This document shows positions 38,560 through 49,130 of a DNA stretch of 64,000 nucleotides, piece by piece; the first letter of the stretch is position 1, and each line of letters opens with the position of its first letter. Made by a program: the position numbers and the translations under genes. The notes under the pieces were generated by a model. The model searched no databases. It was not told the origin of the DNA and was given only the letters and a program-made list of their open reading frames with translations. Source of the DNA: Toxoplasma gondii ME49 (taxonomy: Eukaryota > Apicomplexa > Conoidasida > Eucoccidiorida > Sarcocystidae); the NCBI RefSeq assembly GCF_000006565.2, contig NC_031468.1, forward strand, positions 992,001-1,056,000, written 5' to 3'.

Positions 38560-39741
38560 TTCTTCTTGCTCTGTTGCTTTGTGTGCCTTCTCTGCCTCGT
38601 GGTGAAGCTGCTGGAGAAGAAAGAAGTTGGGAGAGACAAAGGGAAACCTCTCACTCAGTTTACACCGAACCGCGAGGCCGATGAGACTCACCATCGAGCA
38701 CTTTGCGTTCGTCGGCACCAAGCCGACTTTCACAACAGCAGGAGAGGAAGCGAAAGATCCACAGACGCGAGAAAAGGAGGAAGAAGATGAGACATGACCA
38801 GAGGAAGAGGAAGAAGCGTGTGGCGGCTGTGCCGGAGGTTGTCTTTGAAACTCGTCACTCAAGCTGTTCTCTCGTTTGCGCGACGACATACGAACAGAAG
38901 CCGCTTCCGTCGTTCCTCTACAGACGCTTCTCTCTTCTCTACACCCTGCACCCGCTTCTTCCTCGCTCGCTCTTCCCTCTCGTTCGTCTTGTTCTGCCTC
39001 CCTGTCTCCCGTCCTCAGCGCCTCCTCGTTCTGCATGCAAATCATTTCGGGGGTGGTGACCCCCAAATCGCCAAGTGTATAGACAGGGAACTCTGGGTCC
39101 CGGATCCCGCGAACGGCAAAAAAGATTTCTTGGCCGAGAGGAGAAAGAGCAGCCAAAGCCTCTTCTTCTCGTTTCGCCTTCTCGTCATCACCATGACCCC
39201 CCATACGAAGCGCGCCTGCAGAGCACCGTGGATTTGCAGATTCCTCGGAAAAGTCACTTTTTCTGGAAACTTCTTCAGAGAAAAAAGACACGGAGAAAAC
39301 CGGCGCAGCTCCATCCTGTTCTTCTCTTCTACGGCCAGCGTCTCTTCTGTCGCTTCCTGTCTTCCCTTCCTCTCCAGAGAATCTCGCTGCGGCAAAAACT
39401 CGCTCTTCTTCTCTGCTGTCTCGCGTCGCTGCTGCCGGCGTCTCCTTTCTCTCTTCATCGCTCTCGAATCTCCCTGGGCCTCTTTCTGCCCCTCTCTTCT
39501 CTACCTTCTTTGTTTCTCCATCCTCCACCTTCTCTTCTGCCTTTCCAGCCTCCTCAGTCTCTCCCCCTTCCGTCTGCTGCGTCGCTCTCTTTCCTTCGCT
39601 GCTTCTCTCCCGCGACTGGAGAGAGCTGAGAGTCGTCGCAGACGCAGACGCCGAGGAGGCCGGCGAAGCAGAGGAGGAGAAGCGACTGGAGTCGCGTTCT
39701 TCTGCCGAGTCCCAGAAGCTTGGTCGCTTCGGCGCCCACAT
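38212..39741 (-). CDS. CIAO2: CIAO2/MIP18-family (DUF59) protein of cytosolic Fe-S assembly
   Basis: CIAO2, with CIAO1 and MMS19, passes Fe-S clusters to cytosolic and nuclear proteins (family knowledge). The single-exon frame from ATG 39741 (MWAPKRPSFWDS) gives 509 residues against about 160 in animals. The N-terminal ~250 residues are charged and low-complexity. The DUF59 core is split by insertions: IRDPEFPVYTLGDLGV, then ~90 variable residues, then VGLVPTNAKCSMVSLIGLAV with the conserved reactive Cys, then an insertion containing a run of about 16 Glu, then LFVDLEIFAHEDAKGLTKQL, NDKERVCAALENPQI and the end LVLAAIKED. The frame upstream of 39741 is open to 40044, but only a GTG is there. 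TRAPPC6 lies 650 bases upstream on the same strand. Family assignment is firm; the start is less sure. Confidence 0.9.
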
Positions 39742-40391
39742 CGTGAAGTTCCGCTGGACTGAACGGCCTCTCGCATGCAGAAGAGTGCACTGAGCTCCCA
39801 GGCAACAGCCGGGCGGGGAGGCGAGACGCGCATGCGCGCGCAGTCGAGGAGAAAACTCGGGCAAAAAAAGAACGGATAAAAAATCCTTGTTTCGCACGCG
39901 AAATGGACGGAGAAAGCCCCAGAATGCCTTCTCTTGAGCACAAAAAACACCCCACGCTCTCGCGAGACCTGAGTATGAAAAGGAATTTCGGATCGCTGCC
40001 GTTTGAGGAAGAAGTCTTCGCAACCTTCTCCGGTGTATTTCCACACTCGGCCTCTCTCAGGTGCCGGGGCTTCCCGCGCAGTCCGAAGACGGTCCTCTCA
40101 AAACTGCACTTTCTGCGTCCTCTTCCACGCGTCCTCCCGCTGTTCTTGAGCCTCTCGGACTCAACCTGTCGAGACATAAGTCGGCGGACCTCCCTTGTCT
40201 TCTTCGCTTCTCTTCTCTTCCACGTTATCCTTCGTCCCTCTGCTTCATGTCCTCTCTTAATCTCCACCAATCTCTCTCCCTTGAGCTCGCCCACTGTCTG
40301 CCAGTCTTCTTTCTTTCTGCCTAGAGCTCTCTTTCGTTCTCAATCTCTCTCTCGTTCTTGACCTCTTTCTCTCTCTCGCGGCCTCTCTCTT

Positions 40392-41057
40392 TCAGGAGGG
40401 AATGCGAATCTGGAAGGAGCAGCAGGGACTGGCAGCCGCGTCTGCAGTGACGGTGCAGCTGAGACCCATATTCGCGAGCGCGCCGCGAATGATTCCAGAG
40501 AGCAGAGAAACGTGGACGAGAGGCTCTTGACAGAGTGCCGCGACGGCGCCGGCCGCGTCCACTCCCTCGACTCGCTCGCGTCCGTCGGCGCGTGTTGCGG
40601 GGACTCCGGTGTACGTACACCCGGCGAGCAGATCTTTCGCGTCCGCGGGGCGCAGACGTCGGAGCCAGGGGAGGTCGTGGTCCTGGATGACGTATCCGCC
40701 GCGGCGATTGGTCTGCAGGCGGTCTGCCTGTTTCTGGAAGAGAACTTGCCACAGATCTTTGCAGACGAATTTGAGACACTCCCGCTGTTCCCACATGCGC
40801 GTGGAGAGCCGCAGCGAAAGCCGCTCGAGGAGTCGAACGCCGATCTGGAAGCCCGCTGCCTCGAGGACCGCGACGGTCTCCGCGCGGTCGCCTCGGCTGC
40901 GGCGCGCTGCGTAGCTCACCACCTCCTGCTGGAGCAGCTGCAGTCCACTGGCGGCGACTTCCACGACCGGAGGCGAGAGAACTGCGGGAGACGCTTGAGC
41001 AGACACACTCGATCCGGAAGGCATGAAGAATCCCGGTCGTGCTCCGGAGCTCAGCAT
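40392..41057 (-). CDS. TRAPPC6: TRAPP complex subunit TRAPPC6/Trs33 (Bet3 family)
   Basis: TRAPP tethers vesicles at the Golgi and activates Ypt1/Rab1; the Trs33/TRAPPC6 subunit pairs with another Bet3-fold subunit (family knowledge). Intronless, ATG at 41057, 221 residues against about 160-175 usually. After an N-terminal Ser/Ala-rich extension come the family blocks VLEAAGFQIGVRLLERLSLR, LKFVCKDLWQVLFQKQADRL, QTNRRGGYVIQDHDLPWLR, then SGIIRGALANMGLSCTVTAD and a final CCSFQIRI strand. A ~30-residue insertion (GCTYTGVPATRADGRER) precedes the last helix and contains a 14-base palindrome. The gene is divergent from UMP1, with about 1.8 kb between start codons. Confidence 0.93.
   Translation of the reverse strand: MLSSGARPGFFMPSGSSVSAQASPAVLSPPVVEVAASGLQLLQQEVVSYAARRSRGDRAETVAVLEAAGFQIGVRLLERLSLRLSTRMWEQRECLKFVCKDLWQVLFQKQADRLQTNRRGGYVIQDHDLPWLRRLRPADAKDLLAGCTYTGVPATRADGRERVEGVDAAGAVAALCQEPLVHVSLLSGIIRGALANMGLSCTVTADAAASPCCSFQIRIPS
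40608..40621. promoter_or_regulatory. 14-base palindrome GGTGTACGTACACC inside TRAPPC6
   Basis: A perfect inverted repeat, GGTGTACGTACACC, within the TRAPPC6 coding exon. The same core occurs at 42154, 48727 and 54534. It may simply be coding sequence here, encoding part of CTYTGV. Confidence 0.4.
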
Positions 41058-41810
41058 GGTGCAGCGAGCGATCTGAGGGCAGGCGCAAACGCAGGAGAGT
41101 CAGAGAGGAGACACGCAGGCGGAGAGGAAGCGAGAGAGACCGGGGGAAGAGGAAGAGCGATCAGAGGGAGAGAAGACGAGAGATCGCGGGGGAAGCTACT
41201 GGAAAGAGAAGAGTCTCGACAGAGGGGAGAGAGACATCTTGGTCTTGCATGAGGCAGAGAAACTGCGCAGAACCGGAAGAGAGAGAGAAAAGAGACGCGC
41301 GAAGGCGGTTTTGACAGGCGCGGAGGGAGGGGAGTCGCAGAGAGGAAGAGTCGAAGCAAGGAGACAATGCGGAAAAACGGAGAAAAGATGCCGAAGGCTT
41401 CGCGAAGAAATACACGCCGTGGGATCCAAGGAGCTTGTCCGATGACGCTTATATTTGCGAGACTATCGAAACGAAGAAGCGATACTGTTCGCGAGGAAGG
41501 GATGTGCCTGGACGGCCACCGTTGGAGTCGAATTCTTTTTCACGCAGACAGAAACAGTGATGCCTTCTCGGATTCGCTCGACCCTCTAAGTTGGGATGGA
41601 AACCAGAGGAGGCAACGACAGCGAAAAGTCGAACGCAGAGAGGAAACGAGACACTGACAAAGCGCAGTCTGCTTCTGGCAAGCGCCTTCACTCGAATCGG
41701 CGCAAAACGCGAGCACACACGAGACGCAAGGGGCTTCCTTCCCGGAACAAGCGGCCGACGCGGGGGCTTTCTCGAGATGCTCACATCCCGGCTCCTGGGG
41801 TGTAGTACAT

Positions 41811-41824
41811 GGTGTACATACACC
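41811..41824. promoter_or_regulatory. Near-palindrome GGTGTACATACACC
   Basis: Differs by one base from the perfect palindrome GGTGTACGTACACC. It lies in the TRAPPC6/UMP1 divergent region, 343 bases left of the perfect copy at 42154. Confidence 0.4.
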
Positions 41825-42153
41825 GCGGACACGACGGAAAGAGGGAAAATCAGGAAGCCCACGCCAGGCAGAGAGCTCGACGGGAGGCAGGGGACGCAGA
41901 AAAAGTTATCTACCAGCAGAGAGAGGTCACGAGCACCGGCAGATCTGTCTGGTGTCGAGGAGAAAACTTCACGAAAGCGGACAGCAGCCGTTGTAAAACG
42001 CTGTGCATCCACTCGACGAAGCGTAAGCCAGCCGAGACACAAAACAGACGATGATGAGAGAGGCTGGAAGAGACGGAAGAACCTGCGACGCGTTTCTCCC
42101 AAATCCGCGCTCGTTTCTCGCCCGACGAAAGGGTGTGCATGGGAGAGAGGCAA

Positions 42154-42165
42154 GTGTACGTACAC
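42154..42165. promoter_or_regulatory. Palindrome GTGTACGTACAC upstream of UMP1
   Basis: A perfect 12-base palindrome about 675 bases before the UMP1 start and about 1.1 kb before the TRAPPC6 start. Its form suits a dimeric DNA-binding protein such as an ApiAP2 factor; this is inference. Confidence 0.45.
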
Positions 42166-42840
42166 CCGAAGTGTGAAGCTCACCGGAAGGCGTTTTCTGT
42201 GTCGCTTTCTTTTTTGACTGAGGCCTCTCTTCTCTCTCCCAACAGTGGCGGCAGGCTCGGCGCACACATCGGCTTATCTTCGAGTGCAGCGATCCGAAAA
42301 TTCAGGGGGTTGCCAGACAAAATGTACACACTGCGAGGCTGCAACGGCGGTCTCTAATGAGGCGTGACGAGCTCCTCAAAATGTTTCTTTCGACGAAATT
42401 CATGAGCGATACACAATGTGAAGAAAGCAAAGACACAACGCTTCTCGGCCTCGTCTTTCTCCGACGTGAAAAGCCACTTTGAGAGGAGTCTTTTTCTCCT
42501 CGCCCCGTGTCTTCTTCCAGAACGCCTTCCTCTTGAATGGTGCTGTTCCGCGATTTTCTCTGTATTCCTTCCCTCAAAGACGCTCTGCCTCCTTCCATCT
42601 CTTCCATTTCAGTCCCTTTCTCTCGCCTAACCTCGACTGCTGCTCCTCTCTTCTCAGTTGTCTCTTTCAATCCCTCCCTCAATTCTCTTCGTAGTCCATC
42701 CTTCCTCGCCAGTCTCTGCTGCGATCCTGTTGCGTCGTTCCGCCGCTCTCCGCCGCTCTCCGCTACTCCGTCGCTTTCTTCTCTCTCGGAATCCCGTACG
42801 TCTCCTGCTCACACTGCGCTCCCTGACGCGTCGACACACC

Positions 42841-43347
42841 ATGGACTACGAAGCGTCGGCGTCTGCGGCTTCGGCGGCTCTGGCGGGCGCGCCGGCGGCG
42901 GCAGTGGCCTTTCCTCCTCACTTTCCGAACGCACTTCTTCACCAGGGCCTTTCCCTGGCCTCTCCGGTCTCCTCTGTCTCCGCCGTCTCGGCTGTCTCCT
43001 GCGTCTCCGCGCCGCCGCCGGCAGGCCTGGCGCCGCGGCACCCTCTGGAGACCCGGCAGAGTCTCCACCTCCGCGAGCGCGAGAGAACAGAATTCCAGCG
43101 AGCTGCGCGGCTGTACGGCCTGCACGCTCCACTGCGTCTGAAGATGGAGAGAGAGCTCTGCGCGATGTCGCAGCGCCTGCCGGGTCTGCCCTCCTCGCTC
43201 TGGGGACTACAGACGCTGATGCGCCTCGACGAGGAAGTCGCCGCCGAAGACTTCTTGAACCGGGAGAAGCCCGATGAAGACGAACTCGCAGGCTTCGGTC
43301 CCGGCCTCGGCATCCACGAGAAACTCGAGAGACGCATGGGCATCTGA
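42841..43347 (+). CDS. UMP1: Proteasome maturation factor UMP1/POMP
   Basis: UMP1 is the chaperone enclosed in half-20S proteasomes; it checks beta-subunit assembly and becomes the first substrate of the new particle (family knowledge). Intronless, ATG at 42841 in context caccATGG, 168 residues against about 140-150 usual. The first ~75 residues are Ala/Ser/Val-rich and poorly conserved. The diagnostic core follows: RAARLYGLHAPLRLKMERE, then SQRLPGLPSSLWGLQTLMRL, DEEVAAEDFLN, and the end GIHEKLERRMGI. The YGLHAPLRLKME block is nearly identical to animal POMP. Confident assignment. Confidence 0.94.
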   Translation: MDYEASASAASAALAGAPAAAVAFPPHFPNALLHQGLSLASPVSSVSAVSAVSCVSAPPPAGLAPRHPLETRQSLHLRERERTEFQRAARLYGLHAPLRLKMERELCAMSQRLPGLPSSLWGLQTLMRLDEEVAAEDFLNREKPDEDELAGFGPGLGIHEKLERRMGI

Positions 43348-44260
43348 AGCGGCTGTCGAAAAGATGGAGGCGGCGAGGTTATCGCGGATCATCCACGTCT
43401 CAGTGTGTGCTGACGGAGACGCGGAAGTTCAGGATGCACAGCAACTGCAACTCGCTAACACAAAACTCGACCTACGACGGAGACGCACAGTGAAGAGACA
43501 TGCCAGCAAGATCTAGCGAAGAAGAGAGAACGAAGGAGAAAGGGGATAAAGAGGACAGGAAGAAAGAGAGAGGAGGAAGACGGGGAGAGAGCCTGGCGAA
43601 CATGAGGAGACAGGCAGGGGGCTGGGTGAGGCAGAGCCTCTGGGGAGGAGAGGAGGAGGCAAACGACTTGGTGAAACTTTTGCTGGAGTCCCTGACCGGG
43701 GTGTCGCGTCTGCGTAAGTTGTTCTGTCACATTGAAGGACGAGGGATGTGAGGAAACAGTTCTACGTCAATGTTCCTTCGCTCGACTCTGCAGAAACAAG
43801 AGTTGCAGTCTCCCCCCATGTGCATGTGACTTCTTTCTCTCGCGGAAGTCCCCGCGCTTTCCGCCGTGCTCGTTTCCTGGCGTTTTTCCTGTTTCGGTTC
43901 CCCAAAGATCCAACTGTCTCTTTTCAGCTGAAGGACGAACACCGTCGAGTGAATCCCCTGGACTGCGAGAGGAGAGAAGCGCGAAATATGTCTCCCAGGA
44001 GCGAGGAGCAGAGACGCCTCTGCGTCTGGTCTCATGCCTACGAGCATCTAGCCTAATAAAGCCTCCTCCCAATTTAACAAGTACTGTTCTAGAGAAATAC
44101 CATTTGTGGGCAGATACACGTGAATTCTATATTGATAAGGCTGTATTTATTATATTCATTTTTGAAATAGATTTTTTTGCGTTTTGGTAGGATTTCAGCA
44201 ACAAAAGAAATGGTTTCCCCTGGAACAAGGAGCAGCTGTTCTGGGGAATAAAATGTCGTT

Positions 44261-44539
44261 TTAGTGTTCCATGAAAAAAGTACGGTCCCCGACCAGCCAA
44301 GGAATTAAATAGGCGATGGAGAGCAGGAGGTTTCTGATGACTGCCGCATATACGCCAGAACTCACTTTTCCCCGTTGTGCGTCCCGTCCGAGGGAGGCAG
44401 AGGCCTTCGCTGAGGTGTACACGCCGCAGGTCGCGGGGTGTAGGTCTACACCTGAGCATCGGGCGGAGTCTCCGAGTCGTTTTTCAGTGACGGTCGCGTC
44501 AAAGTTGGACGACAGGACAGCTCTCCTGCGTTGCGTCAT
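44261..44539 (-). other. Possible small protein with C-terminal membrane helix
   Basis: Minus-strand ATG frame, 92 residues (MTQRRRAVLSSNFDATVTEK at the start). It is basic and ends with a hydrophobic segment, VIRNLLLSIAYLIPWLVGD, then RTFFMEH. The layout resembles small mitochondrial inner-membrane subunits, but no family is recognised. The frame is open further upstream, and a plus-strand ATG frame (44316-44870) overlaps it, so coding status is unproven. Confidence 0.3.
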
Positions 44540-45134
44540 TCCAGGTTTCTCTCGCAGTCGCTTCGGCGCAAAAGGAAACCACAGAGTTGCTGAGAAACGA
44601 ATACTTGCAGAAACAGAGGCGACAGAAGAGAGCACATTCCATAGCTACGTTTGCCTTGCTCACTGCCGCAAAGAAACGCCTCGCGTCTTTCAAGGCTTTC
44701 GACCGATACACAGAAAAAACTGCTCCAAACTCCAGAGGTTACAGCGAGGGCCGATGCATGCGAATTTTTGGAACTGTGTGGCTTTTTCACGAGACATCAA
44801 CATGCCTACAACACATGCAGGGACAACGGGAGTGCCGGCAGACTGCACCGATCTGTCTGAACATTCCTGAGACCTGAGCAATGAGTCCTGAGCAAACTCC
44901 GTTTCTTTCGAAAGGTTCCGGTGCGCAGAAGACTCTTTTTCGAGGCTACACTCTGTCTGCGCGAAAGTCCACACTCGCCCCGCTGCCGGATCGCAGAGTG
45001 TCTCGTCTGGCGTCTCGCTCACGCTCTTCCCACTGCTTCTCTTGAAGGCGTTTCAAAAAGTGAAAAACTTCTTCATCTCTCTCCGGAAAACACAACTCTC
45101 GCTTTCTCCTGACGCTTGATGCCTTCTTGAATTA

Positions 45135-45183
45135 TATGTATATATATATGCATACATTTATGTATATGCATGTATGTATATAT
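45135..45183. repeat. (TA)n / ATGTAT microsatellite
   Basis: TA and ATGCATGTATG units in the UMP1-UBXD1 intergenic region. Confidence 0.85.
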
Positions 45184-46207
45184 AACCGTATATGCGTGTA
45201 GAGAGGAATGATGGCGCGTTCTTTCTTTCTCTTTTCCGCTGTCCTTTCAAGACTGACGACTCTGGCAACTCTAGTTTAACAAATCTGCTCGTCTCTTTCA
45301 AACACATTTCCCCGCAGTCTGACGGACAGAAGAAGAGCCTGCCGTCCTCGATTGATTCGCCGACCTTGTTAAATACATTGTCAAGACGCATGAGACGACT
45401 CTGTGTACCTGTTTGATGTGTACTTTTTGTCTTTGTTATGCAATTTTATCGAACACTCTATATTGTGTATCAACTAAACATGTATGTTTTTTTACGTATA
45501 TGTTTTATGGTGAGATGTATTTCCCGACATGTATATATTTTGGGAGTGCATACTCTCAGATGTTTCTCTTGAAGGATAAGCATCTACATTTCTTGTTTAG
45601 ACACGCTTTCCAGGATGCTTTGAGCACTTTTCTCTTCAGACCTGAGAGCCGGTCTCGCCCAGGATATCATCTTCACAGCCGCTGCGCCTCCTGCCAGGTT
45701 GACTGCATTAGAAGTCGACTTCGTTGATCTGACGAAGGAACAGCCAAGACTGATACAAGACAGGCGAACGTAGAAGGCGAAGGAAACGACTGGCTCCACT
45801 CTAGCGTCCCCCCCCTCGAACCCCCTAAGCCCCCGCCCCACAACACACCGAGAGACGCGCGTCTGTCTCGCGGGAAAATTCAAAAGAGACACTCTGGTGT
45901 AACGCTTCTGCCGGGAGTTTGGATTCTTCGCGACGCACAAACTCCTTTTCCTGACCTCGAGAGGAAGTAAGAAACATAGCAGGCTCTGAAAACTCTCAAA
46001 AGAATACGCGCTTGATCGTCTTCAGTGCTGGCAAGCTGCGATCTGCCCCTCTTGGTTTCTCATACGCCGTGCTATCCCCGACTTTCCTTCGCAGACCTTG
46101 TCTCCAAAATCTCCCTCTTCACACTCTCCCTTGAAGAACAACCTCGTCACCTCGTCATTCCCTTCTCCATCTTCATTCCTCTTTTGTGTACGCAAACACA
46201 CAACAAA

Positions 46208-46230
46208 CAATACCATACATACATACATGC

Positions 46231-46260
<30 letters not shown>
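46208..46260. repeat. (CATA)n then (TA)n microsatellite
   Basis: CATA units run through a TGCA junction into a TA tract of about 30 bases. Confidence 0.85.
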
Positions 46261-46263
<3 letters not shown>

Positions 46264-46567
46264 AGTTCGTATGCGTGTTGTGCCTTCACATGAGAAGAGT
46301 GTGTTTTGACGCGTTTCTTGGTCTTCTTCGAAGGTTTTCGACAGCCATATTCCCTCTATCCGTTCTTCTCTTTCAGCGAAGGCAATCGACGAAGATTTTT
46401 GACACTCGCTCAGAGTGCCTTATACGCCGAGAGTCTTCCGATCCTGTTCCTGAGGAATCTTGCGCTGGTGTCTTGGCAAAAAACCAAGGCTTCTTCCTCT
46501 CACCTCCAACACAGCTTTTCTCTCTGCCTTTCCCCTTCCTTTTCCCCTCTCCCTCCTCCCTGGTCCT

Positions 46568-47065
46568 CTACTTTCGCTTAAAGAGGCTTCTCGCTAAAGA
46601 GGACTTCTTCGTCACCGCGCTCTTCTCTCCACCCTGCATCCGCTCGGCTGCACTTCCACCCGAAGGCCCAGACGCGGAAGACAGTCTCGCGACTTGCGGA
46701 ACGCCCTCGCCTCCGCTCTGCGCACTCAGTTGCTCATTCAGTCGATCTGCGTGTCTCTCTGCACTCGCCACCACAGAACGAGAACCCCCACTGATGTCAC
46801 CGGGTGACGAATCAGAGGAAGAAGAGGAAGAAGAGGAAGAAGAAGAGGAAGAAGAAGATGAAGAAGAAGAGGAAGGCGAGAGGGCTGAATATCTCAAGTT
46901 GTGGAGTTGGAGAGCCTCGGGGTCAAGGAAGGAGTGTGGGAAGCGAGGACAGGCGTCTGAAGGAGAAGCAAGGACAAGGAGAGACACCGCGAAGAAGAGA
47001 TAAACACGGATGAGCTGCACATTGAGAAGCAGCAAACGCGTTGTCTTTTGAGAGCTTTTGTCCAT
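46568..47065 (-). other. ORF with signal-like N-terminus and long Ser run
   Basis: An ATG frame of 165 residues with a hydrophobic start (LIRVYLFFAVSLLVLASP) and a run of about 20 Ser encoded by the GAA/GAG-rich plus strand at 46808-46875. It begins only 37 bases after the UBXD1 stop on the same strand, so it is more likely a chance frame in the UBXD1 3' UTR than a separate gene. Confidence 0.25.
46808..46875. repeat. GAA/GAG trinucleotide run
   Basis: About 22 GAA/GAG codon-length units on the plus strand; on the minus strand they read as a Ser run in the ORF at 46568-47065. Confidence 0.9.
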
Positions 47066-47102
47066 CTACAAAACATGCCTTTTCCTCTGCTTCGGCTATT
47101 GA

Positions 47103-48496
47103 TCAAGTCAGGTCCGTTCCTTCCTGCTGGCTGGTCAACGTTCCTGCAGCCCGCGGTGAGGCAGACGCGAGAAAGTTCGAGGGAAATTGCATGCGAAGCA
47201 CGGTGGAGACCAGTGAAGAAACTTGGGGGAGACCTGCGCGCCTCTGTGGCTCACCTGGAAATTTGAGGTGGAGAGTGCAGTTTGGCAAGAGCCCCTCTTG
47301 ATACAGAGTCTTGTGCAACTCGACTTTCCTCAGCGGCGGCGTTTCACAAAGAAACCAGCGCGAGAAACATTCTTCTCGCGCTTCACCTCCAGACGAACTC
47401 CGCAGCAGTGGATGCAAAAACTGAAGAACGAGGGGAAGAGAAGGGAACCAAAGACGTAAAAGCAGAAACGAACAGAGAAGCAGGAAAAAAGGATCGCGCC
47501 AGGACTGCAGAGCTCACAAAAAAACACCGTGGAGACAGGCGTTGTTTCCTCTCCCTCCACATGCATGCACAGAGAAAAGGATCGCAATTTCCCCTCTTAC
47601 GTGAACACTCATCTGAAAGAACAAAAAAATCTCCCTGCTCAAACCTTTCGCTTTCTCCATCAGACCACCGCACAGCCGCCAGCCTTCAGCCACACACAAG
47701 TCAAGGACAGCTCTCTCCACTCTTCTCTCAGATACACACACACAAACAGATATAGATATAAATATGTATATATACATATGTATATATATATATGTATATA
47801 TATATGTATATATATGCATGTGTGTGTCCGTATAGAGATAGGTGAAGAGATGCGTCGAGGAAAAGACATGCTTGTACGTTGGTAGGCACCGCAGTTCTTT
47901 AAACTTCTCACACATCTCCAAAGACGCTTACATACACGCAGTCAGATACACCGATATAGACATACGATCCATGGGGCTGTGGCAAAGTTACGTGACTACA
48001 GGTCGCCCTGCAGATGCACAAATGTTCACACATACATGCAGATATGGAGACGTCTGCACGGCCAAGTAAATTAAGATTTATTTGCTGCGACCAACTTGGC
48101 GTACCTGTTGAACTTGCTCGCGCACAAATCGCAAAGTTTTATGAGGAGCGAAAGACAGCTGGAGGACAGCTCGGTCGGGAAGAAGAACTCGAACCGTGCA
48201 ACTTTTGAAGACTTTTCTTTTCTCCAGCTGCTCCAACTGCTGCTGCATGCGCGACCGGAAGGACAGACCTTCTCCCATGATCTAAAAACACAAAAGAAGC
48301 CTCTTCGATAGATGCATGCACTCGTCCACGCCCCCACGGTGTGACACACCACAACCTTACATACAGATACACATACAGAGAGAGCCATCTATCTACTTCA
48401 CATATGCACATACATACATACATACATACATACATACAACCGATATCTGTGTGTAGTCTATTTACTTCAGTTCCACTTTCAGACAGATACCTGCGC

Positions 48497-48528
<32 letters not shown>

Positions 48529-49098
48529 GCATGCATCCACCTGTCTACATATCTACCTACATCATTTCAAATGCTATACATGTATTTGGTGTCTAATACG
48601 ACCTTCATGTATAAGTCGATCTGAATCTACCTGAACCCCTTTGTAGAGACATGCAAACACACACATACATATGTGCATATATTTTGTTGCACAACTTTAC
48701 TTTGCTGCATATGGCGCATGCGACAGGTGTACGTACACAGACGCGTCATCCCTGCTGGTGTCAGAAAGGGGATCTTCGAAATAGTGACGAGCTCCACGTC
48801 TGGACGGTGCAGGAAAGAGGGACTTCTCTCTCCTCATTTTTACCTCCTTAATCCGAGCAATGTCTGCTGCGGTCAGAGTGGGCTTCTCGCCTGCCGGAGC
48901 CTCGTCCACATCGGAGCTTTCGTGAGCAAGAGAAGCTTTTTCTGCTTTCTCCCGCTGACGCAGTTCTTCCAGTGCATACACCGCAGGCGACAACGGGACT
49001 TCTTCGCCTCCTCCTGTCTGAAAAAAAAGTCAAATCGTCAAGTCTGCTACTTCGTACTAAACACAAACACGTATATACAAACTCCATCTACGCATGCA

Positions 49099-49130
<32 letters not shown>

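Larger units (their letters stand above)
41058..42840. promoter_or_regulatory. Divergent promoter region TRAPPC6/UMP1
   Basis: About 1.8 kb between two divergent start codons; it must hold both promoters and leaders. It contains one perfect (42154-42165) and one near-perfect (41811-41824) copy of the GTGTACGTACAC palindrome. Long open frames here (for example minus 41449-42267) are Arg/Ser-rich and show no family, so I treat them as non-coding. The last ~300 bases before UMP1 are pyrimidine-rich, as in many leaders. Confidence 0.5.
43348..47102. other. Convergent region between UMP1 and UBXD1
   Basis: About 3.75 kb between facing stop codons, longer than two 3' UTRs usually need. Parts at 44260-44880 look coding in more than one frame on both strands, but I could not build one model. 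On the plus strand, 44700-44860 ends with ACEFLELCGFFTRHQHAYNT and then CRDNG. An AT-rich stretch at 45400-45600 and (TA)n tracts at 45135-45183 and 46229-46257 follow. A Ser-run ORF lies at 46568-47065. Confidence 0.4.

Noticed and set aside
41449..42267. 272-codon minus-strand frame upstream of TRAPPC6
   Set aside because: It lies in the divergent promoter region, has biased Arg/Ser/Val composition and matches no family; no ATG-based conserved start.
45400..45600. AT-rich stretch resembling inserted organelle DNA
   Set aside because: I could not match it to any apicoplast or mitochondrial gene by eye; composition alone is not evidence.
48409..48438. Short regular CATA repeats as a CRISPR-like array
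   Set aside because: Four-base tandem microsatellite without spacers, in a eukaryotic intron.
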